A DNA stretch of 64,000 bases from Williamsia maris (GTDB lineage: Bacteria; Actinomycetota; Actinomycetes; Mycobacteriales; Mycobacteriaceae): assembly GCF_024171815.1 (NCBI RefSeq), contig NZ_JAMTCJ010000004.1:186001-250000 (forward strand), in the 5' to 3' direction. The notes under the pieces were generated by a model. It did not search any database and was not told the DNA's origin. It saw only the letters and a list, made by a program, of their open reading frames with translations. Below, one piece after another: positions 17,025 through 25,074 of the stretch; the stretch's first letter is position 1; the number at the start of each line of letters is the position of its first letter. The position numbers were made by a program, and so were the translations under genes.

Positions 17025-19544
17025 ATGGCCCACGATGAGCAGCCAACGCCCAAGTGGCAGAAGACCGCGTGCATTCTCTGTGAGTGCAACTGCGGTCTCG
17101 AGGTCTTAGTCAAAGACGGTTCGCTGACAAAGATCAGGGGCGACAAAGACCATCCCGCATCCCAGGGATACAGCTGCGAGAAGCCGCTACGTCTGGATCG
17201 CTACCAGAACGGTGCGCATCGCATCGACACCCCGTTGCGACGTAGGACTGACGGGACGTACGAACAGATCAGCTGGGACATCGCGCTCGATGAGATCGCC
17301 GAGCGACTTGCCGCCGTGCGGGACACACATGGTGGGGAGCGAATCTTCTTCTACGGTGGCGGCGGTCAGGGCAATCACCTTGGTGGCGCCTACGGCCGCG
17401 CATTGTTCAATGCGGTTGGCGCTAAGTACATGTCGAACGCGCTCGCTCAGGAGAAGACCAGCGAGGCCTACGTTGATCAACAGCTCTACGGCAGCCACAC
17501 GTCCGGCGACTTCGAGAAGACCGAGGTCGCGGTGTTCGTCGGCAAGAACCCGTGGCAGTCTCACGGTGTGGCGCGTGCGCGGCCCACCCTCAAGGAGATG
17601 GCTCGCGACCCCCAACGCTCGATCATTGTGATCGATCCCCGGAAGAGCGAGACGGCCGCGATGGCCGATCATCATCTGCAGATCAAACCCGGAACCGACG
17701 TGTGGTGTCTCGGCGCACTCGATGCCACGCTAGTGCAGGAGAACCTCATCGACTCACAGTGGCTAACGGCCCACGCGGTGGGCGTGGAAGAAGTGTTAGA
17801 ACTCTTTCGCAAAATCGACATCGCCGACTACGCGCGGCGATGCGGCGTAGCAGAAGAGTCCATCCGTTCAGCCGCCCGCCGCATCGGACGAGCGACAAGC
17901 GTTGCCACCTACGAAGACCTGGGGGTCCAGCAGTCACCGAACAGCACTGTGAGTTCCTATCTGCAGAAGATGCTATGGATTCTCACCGGGAGCTTCGCCA
18001 AACCTGGCGGGATGCACATTCATTCGTGGGTCTTCCCATTGGCGGGTCCATGGTTCCCGATCGAGCGGGAGAGTACGGTCCCGCTGGACCGGACGCGTCG
18101 CGTTGTGGGATTGATGTCGATGCGATACGGGGCCGCCGCGATGCGCGCGGTCTTCTCACGCCTCGATGGCGAGAAGGCATCAGGCCGGATCGCTGAACGG
18201 ATCGCGAGAAGGACACTGAAGGCGTTCTTCGCCTCGGTGGCGGTACCCGCAGCCGATCCGATTGCCCGCCTGGTTGGCAACGGCACGCAGGAGGGCTTCA
18301 CACCCGTCACTGGCGCACGGATTATCGGCGGATTGATTCCCGCGAACTCTATCGCCGACGAAATCCTCACTGATCATCCCGATCGACTCCGCGCCCTGTG
18401 GATTGATTCCTCGAACCCGTTGCATTCTCTAGCCGATTCGAACCGCTTCCGACGCGCCATGCGAAGCCTCGACGTGAGTGTGGTTGTCGACGTTGCTCTC
18501 ACCGAGACGGCCCGCGCGGCCGACTACGTGTTGCCCGCGGCCAGTCAGTTCGAGAAGTACGAGGCATCACTGTTCACACTTCATTTTCCGCACAACACTT
18601 TCCAGATGCGTCGGCCACTCATGTCGCCCATGCCGGGAACACGTTCAGAACCGGAGATATACGCAGCGTTGATTGATCGCCTCCACCTTGTGGATTCGAC
18701 CGTGATCAGCGCGCTGACGGCGGCTGCAAAGGTCGGGCGCTCTGCGTACAGCTTGGCGCTGTTCTCAACACTCGAACAACAAAAGCAACTCGCAGGACTG
18801 TTGCCCTACATTCTCTACCGAACTCTTGGCGCGACCTTCGCGCCCGGGGACGAAGCGCAGGCGCTCATATGGGGGTTCGCCCAGCTCGCGACCATCGCGC
18901 AACCCGACGCGGCACGAAGGGCAGGTTTCACCGACGACGGCGACGGACAGGGCGAGCACCTGTTCGGCGCAATTTGTGACCGGCACGAAGGTGTGGTGTT
19001 CACCGATGATACCTATAGCGACGCGTGGAGCTACGTCCGTCACGCGGACAAGAAGTTTCACTTAATGATCCCGGAATTAATGGACGAGATCCGGCGGCTC
19101 GACGCTGAGGAACCGTGTTACACCACTGCTGAATTCCCCTTTGTTCTGTCGGCTGGCGAGCGACGGTCATTCACCGCGAACGTGATAATTCGCGACCCCG
19201 ATTGGCGGCGGCGTGACAAGAGTGGGGCCCTGCGCATGAGCGCGCAGGACGCGGCCGAACTTGCCGTAGACACCGGAGATATCGTGCGACTAACGACGGA
19301 GACCGGCACCGCCACGACGACAGTAGAAATCAGCGACATGATGCAGCCTGGGCATGTATCGCTGCCCAATGGCATGGGTGTCTCATATCCCGGCCCAAAC
19401 GGCGAGACAGTTATAGGAGTACCGCTCAATACCCTGACGACGGTCACCCGCCGTGACAAGTTTTTCGGCAATCCATGGCACAAAACCGTTCCAGTCCGAA
19501 TCGAAGTTCTCGACTCCGCCGCACCACCTCCTGCGAGATTCTGA
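17025..19544 (+). CDS. Molybdopterin oxidoreductase, Rv0197-like
   Basis: An 839-aa member of the DMSO-reductase superfamily. The N-terminal Fe-S motif is CILCECNC (C-x2-C-x3-C, with an extra Cys), with the fourth ligand in GYSCEKPLRLD. Next come the bis-MGD domains, with FYGGGGQGNHLGGAYG, AVFVGKNPWQSHG, IVIDPRKSE and the ADYVLPAASQFEK segment, and finally the C-terminal molydopterin-binding barrel with LSAGERRSF. The closest family I recognise is the mycobacterial Rv0197 group, whose substrate is unknown. The ATG at 17025 follows ACGGAGG. The flanking moa/moe genes and the ferredoxin suggest a dedicated cofactor and electron supply. Confidence 0.88.
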   Translation: MAHDEQPTPKWQKTACILCECNCGLEVLVKDGSLTKIRGDKDHPASQGYSCEKPLRLDRYQNGAHRIDTPLRRRTDGTYEQISWDIALDEIAERLAAVRDTHGGERIFFYGGGGQGNHLGGAYGRALFNAVGAKYMSNALAQEKTSEAYVDQQLYGSHTSGDFEKTEVAVFVGKNPWQSHGVARARPTLKEMARDPQRSIIVIDPRKSETAAMADHHLQIKPGTDVWCLGALDATLVQENLIDSQWLTAHAVGVEEVLELFRKIDIADYARRCGVAEESIRSAARRIGRATSVATYEDLGVQQSPNSTVSSYLQKMLWILTGSFAKPGGMHIHSWVFPLAGPWFPIERESTVPLDRTRRVVGLMSMRYGAAAMRAVFSRLDGEKASGRIAERIARRTLKAFFASVAVPAADPIARLVGNGTQEGFTPVTGARIIGGLIPANSIADEILTDHPDRLRALWIDSSNPLHSLADSNRFRRAMRSLDVSVVVDVALTETARAADYVLPAASQFEKYEASLFTLHFPHNTFQMRRPLMSPMPGTRSEPEIYAALIDRLHLVDSTVISALTAAAKVGRSAYSLALFSTLEQQKQLAGLLPYILYRTLGATFAPGDEAQALIWGFAQLATIAQPDAARRAGFTDDGDGQGEHLFGAICDRHEGVVFTDDTYSDAWSYVRHADKKFHLMIPELMDEIRRLDAEEPCYTTAEFPFVLSAGERRSFTANVIIRDPDWRRRDKSGALRMSAQDAAELAVDTGDIVRLTTETGTATTTVEISDMMQPGHVSLPNGMGVSYPGPNGETVIGVPLNTLTTVTRRDKFFGNPWHKTVPVRIEVLDSAAPPPARF

Positions 19545-20010
19545 CTACGGACTAGGGAGACCGACATAACCGTCACCGACACCACCCAACGCGGCAGCAC
19601 CCTCGCCGAACGCGGGCGTTGTTGCGCGGGCTGTCGTCGTCTTTAATGACCACGCCGAAGTGTGGGGTTGGGGACACTCGGTGTCGCGCTAGCGGTAGCG
19701 GTCAGAGTTCGGGTCGCAGAACAACTCCGCCCCCGGCGAGACTAACCCCCCTGGTTGTCGCCCTAAGATGGGCATTCTGGTCTGCAGTGACCCCAGTGTT
19801 GCTGCGCCGGGCGCACAGCAGATGTCTTCCGCCCGGGGGAGTGACTACACCCCCAGACGGGCAGTACCCGCGCGACCGCGGCGCCAATTAGCGACACATT
19901 CCTGCTCGGTGAACACCCCGGTTTGACGGAACGACTCTGACTCGGGGGCGCCTAGCAAACGACAACCTGCCAATAATTTACGTTACGCCAGGTGCGCTAT
20001 TGTCTCCAGT
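19545..20010. other. Gap between convergent operons, possible gene remnant
   Basis: Just after the molybdoenzyme, a short plus-strand run (TVTDTTQRGSTLAERGR, about 19569-19620) looks like the first residues of a lost gene, but no start or continuation follows. I see nothing else coding in these 466 bp. Confidence 0.4.
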
Positions 20011-20505
20011 TCACTGGAGGGCACCCGTTGCGGCATTGGCGGCGGTGCACACTTTCCAGGTGTTGTCGGTTTGCGCAAGCGCGAAGAACGCAATGGCGGG
20101 GGTATTTCCTTCTGGGTCGCCGGGCACGCCAATTGTGACGCGGGCGTAGGTGGTGGCTACCGGTCCGTCGATCTGCGTGTAATGGAAGTCGTTTGCGGAA
20201 ACGATTGCGGCGCGTTGGGTCGTGGGGGTGCTGATCAGCCCACTGTGTTCTTTGTCGAGTAGCTGGATTCGGATGTCGCCACATGATCGATCTGATGCGG
20301 CGGTCCAATCGCGGTCGCGATAGCTGGTCAAGAATCCTGTTACAGCTTGTTCGACGCCCTTGGTGGACTTGTCGCGGGACGCTACTTCAGATGAGGCTCC
20401 GAACACGCCGGCCCACCCGCATGCTGCGATCACGAGCGCGAGTACCGCGAGAAGAGCACCAGCGGTAACCCACGTCGCTGGAATCTGCTTGTTGCGAAGA
20501 CTCAT
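20011..20505 (-). CDS. Membrane-anchored NTF2/SnoaL-like protein (Mce-associated type)
   Basis: A 164-aa protein with an N-terminal helix (WVTAGALLAVLALVIAACGW) followed by a small alpha+beta domain with FLTSYRDRDWTAASDRSC and a final WKVCTAAN. This plan is typical of Mce-associated or lumazine-like proteins anchored outside the membrane. The ATG at 20505 overlaps the stop of the preceding small gene by 4 nt, and it is the last gene of the porin operon. The Cys in AACGW could allow lipidation, but a helix anchor is equally plausible. Confidence 0.65.
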   Translation of the reverse strand: MSLRNKQIPATWVTAGALLAVLALVIAACGWAGVFGASSEVASRDKSTKGVEQAVTGFLTSYRDRDWTAASDRSCGDIRIQLLDKEHSGLISTPTTQRAAIVSANDFHYTQIDGPVATTYARVTIGVPGDPEGNTPAIAFFALAQTDNTWKVCTAANAATGALQ

Positions 20506-20705
20506 TTCGACTGGTTCCTGCCAGTGAAGAATCGCCGAGCGTAGTAAGCAACTAGTAGCGCGGCCGCGCAGAATGCGGCGACGTCGAGGATGCCGGTGTG
20601 ACCATGGGCTGCTGAGACGACGGCTGGCACCGTGACCACGATGACGATGAAGCACACAAAGTAGTCATAGCCGTCGAATCGTCGGCGCTTTTTGCTGTCA
20701 GACAC
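20502..20705 (-). CDS. Small two-helix membrane protein
   Basis: A 67-aa protein starting VSDSKKRRRFDGYDYF, with two hydrophobic segments (FVCFIVIVVTVPAVVSAA and ILDVAAFCAAALLVAYYA) and a basic end. The GTG at 20705 overlaps the upstream lipoprotein gene by 8 nt; a TTG nine bases earlier is possible. Overlaps on both sides support it as a real operon member. No family is recognised. Confidence 0.6.
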   Translation of the reverse strand: MSDSKKRRRFDGYDYFVCFIVIVVTVPAVVSAAHGHTGILDVAAFCAAALLVAYYARRFFTGRNQSK

Positions 20706-21132
20706 AGTTGTCAAATCTCCACTGTCCTTCGATTCGTGTCCACTTACGTGGGCCTGCTAGAAAGCGGGGGGCCTTGTCGTCGGACAGGGTGGACTCGATC
20801 ACGGCTGAGCCCGGGGCGCGCGCGACCAGTCTGACAGCTGTCACCGACGGGCGGCCGTCGTATCCGCTCAGCAACGATCGGAGATCGTCGCCAAACTGTG
20901 CGGCGGTGGTCCCCTTGGTGCAGACGGGGGACCGCAACCCGAAGACCCGCTCGTATTCCCTATCGAAGACAGCGGTGTAGTAGCTGCTCACCGCATCTCG
21001 CAAACCGGGTGCCTGCACGTCGATTACCGGTGTCTTGTCCCCGCCCGTCGATTGGCTAGTTCCGCATGCGGTCGCAGCTACAACTGACACCAGAACGGTA
21101 GCGGCGCGGGCAAGCGTGACTAGCCGGCTCAT
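20698..21132 (-). CDS. Lipoprotein with NTF2-like domain
   Basis: A 144-aa protein with a lipoprotein signal: basic start, hydrophobic core AATVLVSVVAAT, then a lipobox ending at Cys in ATACGTS. The mature part contains AVSSYYTAVFDREYERVFG and ends WRFDNCV, resembling small scaffold domains of secreted actinobacterial lipoproteins. The ATG at 21132 overlaps the stop of the repeat-rich protein upstream by 4 nt. Its position after a porin gene suggests cell-envelope function. Confidence 0.65.
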   Translation of the reverse strand: MSRLVTLARAATVLVSVVAATACGTSQSTGGDKTPVIDVQAPGLRDAVSSYYTAVFDREYERVFGLRSPVCTKGTTAAQFGDDLRSLLSGYDGRPSVTAVRLVARAPGSAVIESTLSDDKAPRFLAGPRKWTRIEGQWRFDNCV

Positions 21133-22358
21133 GCTCGGCACGCCGGGTAGGGCTGGCACGTCGGCCGGTCGGGGGTGGCCGGGGGTGGTGGTGGCGCTTG
21201 CGATGTCGGCGGAGGCGCCTGCGGGGTCTGGGGCACAGGGTCCTGGGTCGTCGGCTCCTGAGTTTGAGGTTCTTGCGTCGGTATCGGTGCTTGCGGAGTT
21301 GGTGTCTGCGTCACGGGCACGTCACCGTTCGGACCTTCGGACTCGCCGCCGCCACCACCGTTTTGACCTCCGCTGTTACCGCTACCGCCGCTACCGCCGT
21401 TACCGCTACCGCCGGACCCGCCCCCATTCGACCCGCCCCCGGAATCGGAGTCTCCGCCGAGGGCATCGCCTATCCATTTGGCGCATTCAATGATGGCTTT
21501 GATCCCTGCGATTTCGGATACGAAATCTCTGATGTCTGGGTCGCCGCTGATGGCGTTCCAGATCCACTTTGGGCTCTTATCGCCCTTCTTGATCTCGTCA
21601 ATGAGATCGGAAATCCGATACGCGGTGGACGGTTTGACGAACTTCGCCGCCTGCTCGAGGATTTTAAGGATTCGTGCGAATCTCAGTAGCGGCAGGACCA
21701 CTGCTAGGACGCTGCTCGCGCAGACCACGCCGTGCCAGATGCAATCCACGCCAAGGAATCCGCAGCCGGATAGCTGGGTGAATTTCGGACCCATTCCCAT
21801 GCTGGTGAAGTCTGCGTAGGTGTATGGGCCCATCGGCAGCGGCGCGGTAAGGGTGCGCGGTGACGCTGCGGCTGGGGTTCGCCCAGGAACAACAGGTGTG
21901 GTCAAGCCGTCGCGGGTGTCGGTGTCGGTGTCGGTGTCGCCGGCGGCGGGTGTGGGCTGGGGCCGGTTGGCGGTCGGGGGTGGCGCGGCGGTGCGGGTGG
22001 GGACGGGCACGATAGGTGTTCCGTCGCCAGTTCCGGGGCCTGGGCCGGTGTCGATGCCGACTTGTGGGCCGCCGGTCTGTCCTTGTCCGTTGGGGCTTGT
22101 GATGGTGGGTGCTGCTGGTGCGGTGGGGGTGAAGGTGTTGGTCGGGACACTAATGCAGGGGTAGCCCGGGCCGAACTGTTTGCGCATGGCATCACAGAGT
22201 GCGTCGGCACTTGCTGGCGCGGGCTTCGATAGCCAGGCACCGTTGGCGCTCAGTACCCCTGTGGCTGCCAGCACGACTGCCGCAATCGCTATCACGCGCA
22301 CCCACTGCGACTGGTGCTGATCCGCAGTACGTTTCATCGGTGCGTTGCTGGTGGTCAT
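21129..22358 (-). CDS. Proline- and glycine-rich envelope protein
   Basis: A 409-aa protein of low-complexity blocks. After a helix at about 20-43 (VIAIAAVVLAATGVLSANGAW) comes a Pro/Thr-rich spacer with TDTDTDT. A central Cys-containing hydrophobic region follows (CIWHGVVCASSVLAVVLPLL), then a lysine-rich region. Next are Gly/Ser/Asn repeats (GGSGGSGNGGSGG type) and Pro/Gln/Thr repeats (TQEPQTQEPTTQ), and the end is CQPYPACRA. It could span the cell wall or present a C-terminal patch. It overlaps the porin gene by 4 nt. It belongs to no family I know. Confidence 0.65.
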   Translation of the reverse strand: MTTSNAPMKRTADQHQSQWVRVIAIAAVVLAATGVLSANGAWLSKPAPASADALCDAMRKQFGPGYPCISVPTNTFTPTAPAAPTITSPNGQGQTGGPQVGIDTGPGPGTGDGTPIVPVPTRTAAPPPTANRPQPTPAAGDTDTDTDTRDGLTTPVVPGRTPAAASPRTLTAPLPMGPYTYADFTSMGMGPKFTQLSGCGFLGVDCIWHGVVCASSVLAVVLPLLRFARILKILEQAAKFVKPSTAYRISDLIDEIKKGDKSPKWIWNAISGDPDIRDFVSEIAGIKAIIECAKWIGDALGGDSDSGGGSNGGGSGGSGNGGSGGSGNSGGQNGGGGGESEGPNGDVPVTQTPTPQAPIPTQEPQTQEPTTQDPVPQTPQAPPPTSQAPPPPPATPDRPTCQPYPACRA

Positions 22359-23008
22359 AGGTGGTGGGGCCGTCCGTAGACGTTGATGGTGTTGTCGTTG
22401 GCGGGTGTGGAGATCGCGACGGTGACGTAGGAGCGCAGGGTGACGGGTCCGAGGCAGCCGTCGACGCGGATGTGGATGCCGTCGGTGGTGATGGCTCCGC
22501 GGGCGGCGGCGAGTTTTTTGGTGCCGAGTGGGATGTCGGTGATGGTGCCGGGCTTCAGCGTCGATGAGATCGATGGCTGCACACTGGCTCCCACGCCTAA
22601 TGCGGGTGGGTAGGAGATGTTGAGGGTGGCATTCGGGCCGCCGGCGATGCCGATGGTGGCTCCGGAACTTACGTCGGTGTTGCAACCGACCTGGAACCCG
22701 CCGGTCACAGTCCCCGCGGTCACCGGTGAGCTACCTGCACCAGCAATCCCGCCGGCGGCCTTCAACGACAGGAATCCCTCGCGGGTCCAGGGCGATTGGT
22801 TGAGTGGCGGGACCGAGCGGACGTGTTCGTGGGATTTGGTGGCGGTGACCCGCCACCCATCATCAGTGACTTTCGTGACCGCCCGGTCGGCGAACGAATT
22901 CGCGGCCGGGCGTGGGGGAGTGGCATGCGCGGCGCCAGCCCCAGCGCCGATGGCCAAAGCTATGAATGTTGCGACCGCGGGTGTGGCCGTGTGTCGTGCC
23001 AACGCCAT
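22355..23008 (-). CDS. MspA-family porin
   Basis: A 217-aa secreted protein. A signal peptide ending near AHA is followed by a mature domain with the MspA signatures: WTREGFLSLKAAGGIAGAGS, GTVTGGFQVGCNTDVSSG and, at the end, VDGCLGPVTLRSYVTVA. MspA proteins form octameric channels in the mycolic-acid outer membrane for small hydrophilic solutes. The gene heads a five-gene operon (23008 to 20011) in which every junction overlaps. Two cysteines are present, unlike classical MspA, and could form a disulfide. Confidence 0.85.
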   Translation of the reverse strand: MALARHTATPAVATFIALAIGAGAGAAHATPPRPAANSFADRAVTKVTDDGWRVTATKSHEHVRSVPPLNQSPWTREGFLSLKAAGGIAGAGSSPVTAGTVTGGFQVGCNTDVSSGATIGIAGGPNATLNISYPPALGVGASVQPSISSTLKPGTITDIPLGTKKLAAARGAITTDGIHIRVDGCLGPVTLRSYVTVAISTPANDNTINVYGRPHHL

Positions 23009-23384
23009 CTGAAGTGGTCCTCCCGAAAGTTGTACACCTGAGCGGTGTTGTGATCAGGAACAATGACACGCCCCCTGCGGCAACGCAATTGGTTACACAT
23101 CACCAATCGCCCCCGCGGTTGGTGGTGTGGATCACCCACCGGACTGTTTCCGCAGCTAACGGCCCCTGCGGCGGTTGACACCACGTCCTGGCGCGGGGGC
23201 TGTGAACATGGTTGGTGACCAGATTGTGACCATCGACGCTGGTCAGCGAGGTGTGAAATACGCCATTTTCAGCTGCGCGTTGTTGTGGGCAAGGCGGTTT
23301 CGTGTCAGCTTGATCGGGCGCGCACCCGAATCGTGGTGTGCGCTAGTCGGTTCCATATCGCGAACCGCGAAAAACGTGTATTTA
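23009..23384. other. Divergent promoter region
   Basis: The 376-bp region separates the porin operon from the secreted protein at 23385 and contains no supported gene. Short imperfect inverted repeats (GGTTACACATCACC near 23090 and GGTGTGGATCACCC near 23124) could bind a regulator. Confidence 0.45.
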
Positions 23385-23759
23385 ATGACTGAATGGGTGG
23401 TCCTCATGGTGTTGGTGCGTCGTGTGGCAGTGACCGCGGGTGCGTGCGCGGTGATCGGTGCGGGTGCTGTGGTGGGTGCTCCGTTGGCGTCGGCGTTCAC
23501 CGTGGCGCCGGCACCGGGTGGGGCGACGGTCGTCACTACTCAGTCCGAGGCGCGGGCAATCCACAACGCGAATCTCAAGCCGGTGATCGACGCTGTGTTG
23601 CCCGGTTTTCGTGGGATTCGCACGAAGGAGTCGGTGGGCACGCTGGTCAACCGATACTCCGGCATCGCCGCGAACACCCCGGGTGGGAAGTTCGAGACCT
23701 CGGTCAAAGGACTGCCGAACCGGACGACCATCTACGTCGGGGTACTTACACCGCGATAG
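23385..23759 (+). CDS. Secreted protein of unknown function
   Basis: A 124-aa protein (117 aa if ATG 23406 is used). The signal peptide has the core VAVTAGACAVIGAGAVVGAP and a cleavage site near ASA. The mature part has NANLKPVIDAVLPGFRGIRT and ends with a short beta-rich stretch (RTTIYVGVLTP). It is divergent from the MspA operon. No family is recognised; the layout suggests a small periplasmic or exported protein. Confidence 0.6.
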   Translation: MTEWVVLMVLVRRVAVTAGACAVIGAGAVVGAPLASAFTVAPAPGGATVVTTQSEARAIHNANLKPVIDAVLPGFRGIRTKESVGTLVNRYSGIAANTPGGKFETSVKGLPNRTTIYVGVLTPR

Positions 23760-23820
23760 ACCCGGATAACCCTGGTGGATCGGATGTGGGTGCAGCGGGG
23801 CTGGCGGCACAGCAGCGGTA

Positions 23821-24558
23821 GTGGGGTGGTGGTTGTTGGTGCGGTTGGGTGAGCGTGATGGGTTCGGCCGGTTCGGCGATCTCGACGACGACGGTGCGAC
23901 GGTGTTGTGTCATGAGTGTGGGCGGCGGTTGAAGTCGATCGCCGCCCATGTCGTGCGGGTCCATGACATTCCGGCGCGGGACTACAAAGTCCGCCACGGA
24001 CTCCCACTCGGTCAGGCGTTGTGTTCGAAGGCGGTCTCGGAGCGGATGTCGGCCGGGGTGCGGGCGGTCCAGGGCGCGGACTACATGCGTGCGATCGCAA
24101 CAAAGGTCGATCAGACGGTGGCTGCGCAGCGTCACCGCGAGACCCTCGCCGAGTACCGCGAGGTGTTCACCAGCGGCTTGCGTGCTCAACGTAAACACCT
24201 TGCCCGCCGTGAGGCGGTGTGGACGTGTCCGGGGTGTGGGGCGCAGTGGTGCAACCTGGCCACCACCGACACACCGCGGGTCACGTGCAGCGAACGGTGT
24301 CGACGACACGTCGGTGCCCGCCGAAAAAAGCTGACCGCCGCCGAGCGTGCTGCCCGCGACACCGAGATCCGCCACCAGATCCATGGCATGGGCCAGACGG
24401 TGCGTGAGGTGGCACGTCACCACGGCCTGCCCCTGGGCGCGATACGCCGCATCCTCGCCACCCGCGACACCGCACCGGAACCGGAACCATCAGCAATCGC
24501 CCATGCTTCGTCACCCGTGACACAACACGATCAGCAGCGTCACCCGCGGTCGGCATAA
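23821..24558 (+). CDS. MucR-like zinc-finger DNA-binding protein
   Basis: A 245-aa protein. Near the N-terminus, CHECGRRLKSIAAHVVRVHD and the following YKVRHGLP match the Ros/MucR single zinc finger, in which the Cys pair and His residues bind zinc. A second Cys pair (CPGCGAQWC) lies around residue 137, with a further CSERC. The C-terminal part has a helix-turn-helix look (TVREVARHHGLPLGAIRRIL). Such proteins are common on actinobacterial phages and mobile elements, so a regulatory role on a mobile segment is possible (inference). Confidence 0.7.
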   Translation: MGWWLLVRLGERDGFGRFGDLDDDGATVLCHECGRRLKSIAAHVVRVHDIPARDYKVRHGLPLGQALCSKAVSERMSAGVRAVQGADYMRAIATKVDQTVAAQRHRETLAEYREVFTSGLRAQRKHLARREAVWTCPGCGAQWCNLATTDTPRVTCSERCRRHVGARRKKLTAAERAARDTEIRHQIHGMGQTVREVARHHGLPLGAIRRILATRDTAPEPEPSAIAHASSPVTQHDQQRHPRSA

Positions 24559-24571
24559 CGGAACCGACCTC

Positions 24572-24760
24572 ATGCCGACGACACCCGCTCACACCGTAGA
24601 AGCGCTCACCGCTGTCGAGTTCGCGATCAAGATAATCCACCCCGACACCCGCACCCACGCCCAGCGTTTCCACGCAGGCTTCCTCACCGCCCGCAACATC
24701 GACACCGACACCATCACCGCCCACTGGAACACCATCGCCGACCAATGGCCCCAGGACTGA
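24572..24760 (+). CDS. Small hypothetical protein
   Basis: A 62-aa soluble protein that begins 13 nt after the MucR-like gene. It contains VEFAIKIIHPDTRTHAQRF and ends in QWPQD. Codon use is strongly G/C-ending as in its neighbour. No family is recognised. The end of this gene lies in a 41-bp sequence repeated at 42766. Confidence 0.5.
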   Translation: MPTTPAHTVEALTAVEFAIKIIHPDTRTHAQRFHAGFLTARNIDTDTITAHWNTIADQWPQD

Positions 24761-24787
24761 CGTCCGAAAACCGCGACTATGTCAGGA
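24747..24787. repeat. 41-bp sequence shared with 42766-42806
   Basis: Ungapped comparison with 42766-42806 gives 34 identities out of 41, including GGCCCCAGGACT and GCGACTATGTC. It spans the stop codon of the 62-aa gene and 27 bp beyond it. A shared recombination boundary or a copied gene end would explain it. Confidence 0.6.
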
Positions 24788-25074
24788 AGCCGTCAAAGCC
24801 TGTCCACAGCAATGTATCTCACGCGCCGATAGTTATATTATGTCGGGCCACATTGAAAGTCGCTGGTAGGCCGCGATACAAGAAACGACACCGATCACAT
24901 CTACGACAAGTCGGGACTTCTCACCGTTCAGAAAGGCGACAACACGGTCTACGCGGCACTGAACCTGGGAATCACAACGGCATAAAGTGCGCCACGGCAG
25001 AGACGACCACCCGAGGTGGGCTCACCGTGCTCACCCCACCAGGTGCCGCTTGGTGTGCGGATCGGCCGTCGGTT
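24788..25074. other. Gap with possible gene remnant
   Basis: A plus-strand frame without a start (about 24861-24986) reads HIYDKSGLLTVQKGDNTVYA and ends at TAA. It looks like the C-terminus of a lost gene. Nothing else is supported. Confidence 0.35.
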
